In this document: piece after piece, positions 6,789-10,296 of the stretch
Layout: each line of letters begins with the position of its first letter
Numbering within the stretch: the first letter of the stretch is position 1
Assembly (NCBI GenBank): GCA_002337925.1
Contig: DDHB01000053.1
Location: 69,969-80,264 of the forward strand
Origin: Sporomusaceae bacterium UBA1887
Lineage (GTDB): Bacteria > Bacillota > Negativicutes > Sporomusales > DSM-15969
Length of the DNA: 10,296 bases
Reading direction: 5' to 3'
Notes under the pieces: model-generated
Told to the model about the DNA's origin: nothing
The model's database searches: none
What the model saw: the letters and a program-made list of their open reading frames with translations, nothing else
Position numbers and translations under genes: made by a program

Positions 6789-7364
6789 CTATTTCCCAGG
6801 AAGCCAGCCTTCTTGCAGCATCCGCGCCGCAATTAGGGCTGTATTCTCGGCATCATCCAATGCAAGGTGGTAAAAGCCCTTGCGCTCTATTTGACGTTCT
6901 TCAACAGCGTGCTTTAATGAAAGCCTCCGTTCATGCAGATAAAAAGCTTTGTATTCCTCTGCTAAATCAATATAATCCGACCAGTCAAAGGGACAAGACA
7001 GTTTATATTTAGCACAGCAATTTTCCACCACTTCCCGGTCTGAGTTTCCCCAGGCAACCAATCCGGTTTCACCGGCTTTATACGGCACGGATAGTTTGGT
7101 GAGCATTTCACCTAGTGCTATACCCCCATCAACATCCTCCTGATTAATCATTGTCAAGTTCTTGCAGGCTGGTGACAAGCGGGGAAAGAAAACCGGTTTT
7201 ACGAATGTCTGATACTGCCATTCATTTTTGTATTCAGGCAGAGTAAATAAGACCGCCCCTACTTCAATGACCTCCTGAAAAAATCCTCTAGGTCGTCCAC
7301 ACATACTATCATGAGTAGTAAATTCAAAATCAAAGACCAGATAATTCTTATAATCTGCCGGCAC
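6789..7364 (-). CDS. KapD-like 3'-5' exonuclease (DEDDh, RNase T/ERI1 superfamily)
   Basis: A 191-residue DEDDh-type exonuclease, close in size to Bacillus KapD (about 205), which is described as an inhibitor of the KinA route into sporulation. Seen, numbered from the GTG: FDFEFT with the first metal ligands (D12, E14), EVIEVGAV (31-38), WGNSDREVV with D109, and HLALDDAENT with H166 and D171. All four acidic ligands and the general-base histidine are therefore present. Substrate is unknown; relatives trim RNA or small nucleic acids. I chose GTG 7364 because GTGGAGGT lies seven bases upstream and the domain begins at once, as in KapD-type proteins. ATG 7412 in the same frame would add 16 residues with only a weak, distant AGGAAG. 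The gene is divergent from the small plus-strand gene at 7500. Confidence 0.85.
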   Translation of the reverse strand: MPADYKNYLVFDFEFTTHDSMCGRPRGFFQEVIEVGAVLFTLPEYKNEWQYQTFVKPVFFPRLSPACKNLTMINQEDVDGGIALGEMLTKLSVPYKAGETGLVAWGNSDREVVENCCAKYKLSCPFDWSDYIDLAEEYKAFYLHERRLSLKHAVEERQIERKGFYHLALDDAENTALIAARMLQEGWLPGK

Positions 7365-7499
7365 TATGAGACCTCCACTTTCTAACCCCTTTTTAAAGGA
7401 TATATTAGCCATTTAAGAACTATCTTCCTGCTGTGCTAGTTACGGATGAGATGAGCTAAACTTGAAAAAACTAAGATACAGTCACAGGAGGTGAAAGAA

Positions 7500-7661
7500 A
7501 TGGAGCAATCAGACAAAAATCCGGTTCCCGCCATGTCTGAACAACCAGAAGGACCCTCAAGCAAACGCCTGATTGCAGGCACTTTTTCAAGCATTTCCGA
7601 TGCCGAACTGATGCTGGCAACGATGGGGACAGAAGCCGCCGATTATGAAGAAAATCAATAA
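7500..7661 (+). CDS. Small acidic protein of unknown function (53 residues)
   Basis: I do not recognise this family. The evidence for a real gene is a near-ideal AGGAGGTGA (7487-7495) with a four-base gap to ATG (about eight bases from the GGAGG core), a stop (TAA followed by TAG), and a hairpin terminator 15 bases later. Residues 1-20 are polar and proline-rich (MEQSDKNPVPAMSEQPEGPS). The second half, SKRLIAGTFSSISDAELMLATMG, could form a short amphipathic helix, and the tail is acidic (EAADYEENQ). There is no signal peptide, membrane segment or cysteine. Its place between divergent and convergent neighbours means it is transcribed alone. Its size and ribosome site are like those of small sporulation or regulatory proteins, but no such role can be claimed. 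Confidence 0.7.
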   Translation: MEQSDKNPVPAMSEQPEGPSSKRLIAGTFSSISDAELMLATMGTEAADYEENQ

Positions 7662-7675
7662 TAGGGTACAACGAT

Positions 7676-7702
7676 AAAGGGAAGCCTTGATGGCTTCCCT
7701 TT
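7676..7702. terminator. Hairpin terminator between the small gene and the SLH porin
   Basis: AAAGGGAAGCC (7676-7686) and GGCTTCCCTTT (7692-7702) form a perfect 11-bp stem with loop TTGAT. The downstream tract on the plus strand is ATTATTAAAATTTG, on the minus strand ATCGTTG. Placed four bases past the porin stop codon, it likely serves both convergent genes; the T-tracts are short, so it is better supported by stem strength and position. Confidence 0.8.
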
Positions 7703-7706
7703 ATTA

Positions 7707-9095
7707 TTAAAATTTGTAGATAAACTGCGTCTTCCAGAACGAGTAGCTGTTTTTATTATCCGTTTTGTCAGTTATGGTAGCATGCTGCAGCTTAGCAGTC
7801 ATATTCTTACTAAAGGCATAACGGTAGCTGAAGTCCAGCGTTTTAACAGCATCAGAAACTCCTTCATCTACGGTATCAATTGAGGTATAGGCCGTGTAGA
7901 GCGCATTTTTCTGGTTTTCCCAGTATTGGACAGTAAAGTTCTGATTGCCTTTTTTGCTAAGTGATTGTGCGCCATAAACAGCCTTCACAGTACCAAATGC
8001 GCCGCCCTCAGTGGCCTCTTGGTTCTTGCCGTATTCGGCGGCCATTGAGAATTTATCATTAAACTGCCAGCCAGCGTACGTATAATAGTATTTTGTAAGA
8101 TTTTGATTCATTTTCCAGTTTCTAAAGGAAGCAGCACCCACATTCCAGTTAAGTTTGCCTGATTTGGAGGCAATAGTAATAGAATCAACATCAACATTAG
8201 AGAATGCAGATGAGTAGGTTGCAGGAGTTTCTAATGTTCCATCATCTTTAAATTTCAACGCAGTATCCCCACTCATATTGTCAAACGCATAGCCCCGTAC
8301 ATCGCGAGCAAAACGGCCATGCTTGACATCAAAGCTAAGACCATTCCAGTCCCAGGCTAACTTTGCACCATCGTAACTGAAGAAAGCGCTGTCTACCAGA
8401 ATGTCTTCTTTATCTAGTGCTAATGCCTGACGGCCAAGCGTAGCTTTTACAGCACCAAGCTTTGTAGTTGCAAAGAAACGGTCAACTTCCGCACCGTACG
8501 TATTTGAGCTGGAATTTCCCTGCGTACCGGCGGCGATGGCATTGGCGGCTCTAAAGTTGTCCTTTGTCGGCGCAATGTTAACAAGCCGCATACCGATAGA
8601 AGTATTTTCATCGACTTTGGCGGTACCGTTCATGCGGAACCAGGATTGTTCCGTATTGGAGCCTTTTTTAGTTTGAACATTGTCCATGGACTTCCATTTT
8701 TGCTGTACCAGTAAGGAACCAGAGAACTTAATTCCGGACTGGTTCTGCTCCACTTTAGTAAGGCGAGTATCGAGCTTATCAATTTTGTTCATTTCCAGAG
8801 CATATTCCGCACCCAGTTTATCAATCAGAGCCTTCTGTGCAATATTCGCTTTTGACTGGTTCTGCATAGCCTTATACACAATCTCAGCCATTTCGTAACG
8901 GGTTATTGTTTTATCGCCCCGAAAAGTATTATCTCCATAACCATCAATAATTCCAGCTTGGACCAAATAAGAAACCGCATCATACGACCAGTGTTTTGCA
9001 GGAACATCAACAAAATTTGCCGGTGCCGCAAAGGTTGTACTGCCAACACCAAATGCCAATGCAGCGGCAAAGGCTAAGAAAAAAGGTTTTTTCAT
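7707..9095 (-). CDS. SLH-domain outer-membrane porin (OmpM/Mep45 type)
   Basis: A 462-residue porin of the type that links outer membrane and cell wall in Negativicutes (OmpM of Veillonella, Mep45 of Selenomonas). Seen in order: a signal peptide (1 to about 23, ending STTFA); one S-layer homology domain at about 27-77 (FVDVPAKHWSYDAVSYL, GIIDGYGDNTFRGDKTITRYEMA); a coiled-coil linker at about 80-118 with heptad-like I/L spacing; and a beta-barrel from about 122 to the end. The barrel has alternating aromatic and polar residues and closes on a C-terminal phenylalanine (QFIYKF), the usual BAM recognition end. The SLH domain binds pyruvylated or polyaminated peptidoglycan in this group. The start has GAGGAGG about 11 bases upstream behind an AU-rich leader, as expected for an abundant protein. 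It is probably transcribed alone. Confidence 0.94.
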   Translation of the reverse strand: MKKPFFLAFAAALAFGVGSTTFAAPANFVDVPAKHWSYDAVSYLVQAGIIDGYGDNTFRGDKTITRYEMAEIVYKAMQNQSKANIAQKALIDKLGAEYALEMNKIDKLDTRLTKVEQNQSGIKFSGSLLVQQKWKSMDNVQTKKGSNTEQSWFRMNGTAKVDENTSIGMRLVNIAPTKDNFRAANAIAAGTQGNSSSNTYGAEVDRFFATTKLGAVKATLGRQALALDKEDILVDSAFFSYDGAKLAWDWNGLSFDVKHGRFARDVRGYAFDNMSGDTALKFKDDGTLETPATYSSAFSNVDVDSITIASKSGKLNWNVGAASFRNWKMNQNLTKYYYTYAGWQFNDKFSMAAEYGKNQEATEGGAFGTVKAVYGAQSLSKKGNQNFTVQYWENQKNALYTAYTSIDTVDEGVSDAVKTLDFSYRYAFSKNMTAKLQHATITDKTDNKNSYSFWKTQFIYKF

Positions 9096-9167
9096 AAAGT
9101 ATAATTCCTCCTCAAAATAAATAAAAATGAATAAAAATAAATTTTTCTAATTCATTGTACAATGGCA

Positions 9168-9220
9168 ATATTATGAAAATAAATATTTTGGTCATTGCGA
9201 TCTTTCTGTTCATTTTGGTC
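9168..9220 (-). promoter_or_regulatory. Candidate promoter and paired operator-like repeats upstream of the SLH porin
   Basis: On the minus strand GACCAAAAT occurs twice (9220-9212 and 9193-9185), 27 bp apart. A weak promoter reading is ATGACC (9195-9190), 16 bp, TAATAT (9173-9168); the inner repeat would then overlap the -35. TACAAT (9159-9154) is a rival -10 without a good -35. The repeats are exact; their role is inferred. Confidence 0.35.
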
Positions 9221-9224
9221 TGCA

Positions 9225-9269
9225 AAAGCATAGGAAGCAAAGAGCTCTCCCCCTTGCTTCCTATGCTTT
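9225..9269 (-). terminator. Perfect 16-bp stem-loop overlapping the end of the RAYT gene
   Basis: AAAGCATAGGAAGCAA (9225-9240) and its exact complement TTGCTTCCTATGCTTT (9254-9269) enclose a 13-base loop. Read on the minus strand, the stem begins in the last codons of the RAYT gene, takes in its TAG stop and is followed by TTTTGC. It probably terminates that transcript and protects the porin promoter from read-through. A transposon-end hairpin is the alternative. Confidence 0.7.
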
Positions 9270-10034
9270 AAATATAATATTCGGATTTAAGCCAGTTACT
9301 CTTGCTATCTGCCGTTGCGTTACACCCTTCAGCTTTTTTAACTGCTGCAAGAAGCTATTCCTTTCCTGCTTGTTCATGGTTGCCAAGCGTAAAACAGGCT
9401 GTCCGTCCAGCAAGTACTCCACATGTGCCTCAAGCTCAGCATCGCTTTTTCTTTCCCGCTTTTCAATATCTAATATTTGGTCAAAGTCCTGCAGCTTCAT
9501 AAAATCCTGCAGCAGCGTTCGACCAGTCTCTTTATCGGCAGAAAAAGCTCCTAAAATGTATGCCGTATCCGTTACTTCATCAATAGGCAAGGCATCTTCA
9601 TAATACTCTTTACAACTGCTCCATCGATATTTCTCCGGATTTGTGACCAAATATTCCTTTACAGGGTTATTATGTATGTACCGCAGAACAGTCAGCAAAT
9701 ATTGGTGATCTTCAACCGGCTCACTCTTAAATCGGTCTTGAAAAACATGTCCGGTTCTTTCATATTGACTATTGTACCAGCCTGCATAGCTGACTGCGAT
9801 GCGCTTCATCGTTTTTGCTATATCCTCGTTTTGCTCATGGATGAGTAAATGAATATGATTTCGCATTAAGCAATAGGCATATAGCTGAAACTGCTGAGCT
9901 GCTTTCACCCGCTTGACAATACCCAGGAAATTCAGAAAATCCTCTTCCGTATGAAAAATATCCTGCCGGTTTATTCCTCTGAGCACAATGTGATAGATAC
10001 CGCTTCGTGATTTTTCTCTAGAGACTCTCGGCAT
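9261..10034 (-). CDS. REP-associated tyrosine transposase (RAYT; Y1 HUH, IS200-like)
   Basis: A 257-residue single-strand DNA transposase of the Y1_Tnp family, RAYT branch: domesticated relatives of IS200/IS605 TnpA thought to process REP palindromes. Seen, numbered from the third ATG: MPRVSREKSRSGIYHIVLRG, the usual family start; the HUH motif in RNHIHLL (H60, H62); the GHVFQDRFKSEPV segment (95-107); RYIHNNPV with the candidate catalytic Tyr119; YRWSSCKEYY (136-145); and a C-terminal helix-turn-helix GVTQRQIARVTGLNPNII (237-254). All key residues are intact and length is normal. Of three consecutive ATG codons (10040, 10037, 10034) the last has AAGG at a proper distance and gives the family start. 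The gene stands alone, without paired left and right IS ends that I can see, as expected for a RAYT rather than a mobile IS200. A REP-like element is at 6644-6726. Confidence 0.9.
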   Translation of the reverse strand: MPRVSREKSRSGIYHIVLRGINRQDIFHTEEDFLNFLGIVKRVKAAQQFQLYAYCLMRNHIHLLIHEQNEDIAKTMKRIAVSYAGWYNSQYERTGHVFQDRFKSEPVEDHQYLLTVLRYIHNNPVKEYLVTNPEKYRWSSCKEYYEDALPIDEVTDTAYILGAFSADKETGRTLLQDFMKLQDFDQILDIEKRERKSDAELEAHVEYLLDGQPVLRLATMNKQERNSFLQQLKKLKGVTQRQIARVTGLNPNIIFKA

Positions 10035-10157
10035 CATCATCCTTCTTTCTTCACTAATATCCTTTCTTAATTTATTTTAACCAACTTTGTTGTTATTTAA
10101 AAAAGTGACAGTTACATTAGATTCTGCTAATACGTTTTTCGGTGACAAACAAAAACC

Positions 10158-10204
10158 TTGTCTGCGCGTACATGTTTTGTTATGCTTTATCTGTAGATTA
10201 TGAT
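10158..10204 (+). promoter_or_regulatory. Promoter region of the right-edge gene (two overlapping candidates)
   Basis: Candidate A: TTGTCT (10158-10163), 17 bp, TATGCT (10181-10186). Candidate B: TTGTTA (10177-10182), 16 bp, TATGAT (10199-10204), which has the better -10. Either leads into GAGGTGA (10216-10222) before the ATG. No leader structure such as a T-box fits in the short untranslated stretch. Confidence 0.45.
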
Positions 10205-10227
10205 TATAGGTAAGCGAGGTGACCATG

Positions 10228-10296
10228 ATGGAATTTGTCAAAAGCCTCCAATGCGTTCACTGCGGGCAGGAGTACGATCCAGCTGTTATTGAGTTA
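10228..10296 (+). CDS. N-terminus of a zinc-ribbon protein, probably threonine synthase (partial)
   Basis: Only 23 residues are inside the window: MEFVKSLQCVHCGQEYDPAV and three more. A Cys-x-x-Cys-Gly knuckle (9-13) followed by a glutamate-tyrosine pair is how many threonine synthases with an N-terminal zinc ribbon begin; threonine synthase makes threonine from O-phosphohomoserine with pyridoxal phosphate. Other rubredoxin-like or zinc-ribbon enzymes could start the same way, so the name is a best guess. ATG 10228 gives five bases after GAGGTGA; ATG 10225, in the same frame, is equally possible by sequence. The gene runs off the right edge. Confidence 0.5.
   Translation, partial: MEFVKSLQCVHCGQEYDPAVIEL

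Noticed and set aside
7470..7482. GATACAGT as a sporulation sigma-E/K type -10 for the 53-residue gene
   Set aside because: No matching -35 at the required distance.
7471..7671. 66-codon minus-strand frame opposite the small plus-strand gene
   Set aside because: No ribosome site, whereas the plus strand has AGGAGGTGA correctly placed before an ATG and a terminator after the stop.
9120..9145. AATAAAAATG/AATAAAAATA tandem units before the porin
   Set aside because: Low-complexity AT-rich leader; such U-rich leaders are common before highly translated genes and no specific element can be claimed.
1..10296. CRISPR array, tRNA or rRNA genes, prophage block, toxin-antitoxin pair
   Set aside because: No regularly spaced repeats, no cloverleaf or rRNA signature, and no cluster of phage genes; the lone glucosaminidase is not enough to claim a lysis module.

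Overview
The window looks like chromosomal DNA from a spore-forming, outer-membrane-bearing Firmicute of the Negativicutes (Sporomusaceae-like). Two genes carry this inference. One is an alpha/beta-type small acid-soluble spore protein (246-446), found only in endospore formers. The other is a porin with an N-terminal S-layer homology domain and a C-terminal beta-barrel (7707-9095), the architecture that tethers the outer membrane to peptidoglycan in diderm Firmicutes. Spacing, strong AGGAGG-type ribosome sites and moderate GC fit one ordinary chromosome; no phage or plasmid block is evident.

Layout. Bases 1-119 hold a palindrome-rich, possibly repetitive stretch. The spore protein gene follows with a sigma-G-like promoter. 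It converges on a minus-strand set across a shared terminator (478-510): a secreted protein of unknown function (4860-4351), a class B penicillin-binding protein with one PASTA domain, SpoVD/FtsI-like (4237-2270), and the repair polymerase PolX (2225-510). A TerC/YjbE-type metal transporter (5695-5000) has its own terminator. Next come a short GH73-like glucosaminidase without a signal peptide (6471-6028), a compound repeat of three stem-loops (6598-6773), and a KapD-like DEDDh exonuclease (7364-6789). A 53-residue unknown protein is encoded on the plus strand (7500-7661). It converges on the SLH porin, whose upstream flank carries paired 9-bp direct repeats. Upstream of the porin lies a REP-associated tyrosine transposase, RAYT (10034-9261). 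At the right edge a plus-strand gene begins, probably threonine synthase (10228 onward).

How it fits together. Several genes have spore or envelope roles: SASP (spore DNA protection), SpoVD-like PBP (cortex or septal peptidoglycan), PolX (base-excision repair), KapD-like exonuclease (linked by name to sporulation control in Bacillus), glucosaminidase and SLH porin (cell wall and outer membrane).

The most interesting signal is a possible RAYT/REP pair. A Y1 HUH transposase of the RAYT family sits about 2.5 kb from an 83-bp imperfect palindrome of REP type. That palindrome lies inside a 176-bp unit bounded by two near-identical 23-24 bp palindromes, which gives a MITE-like outline. That these two parts interact is inference only.
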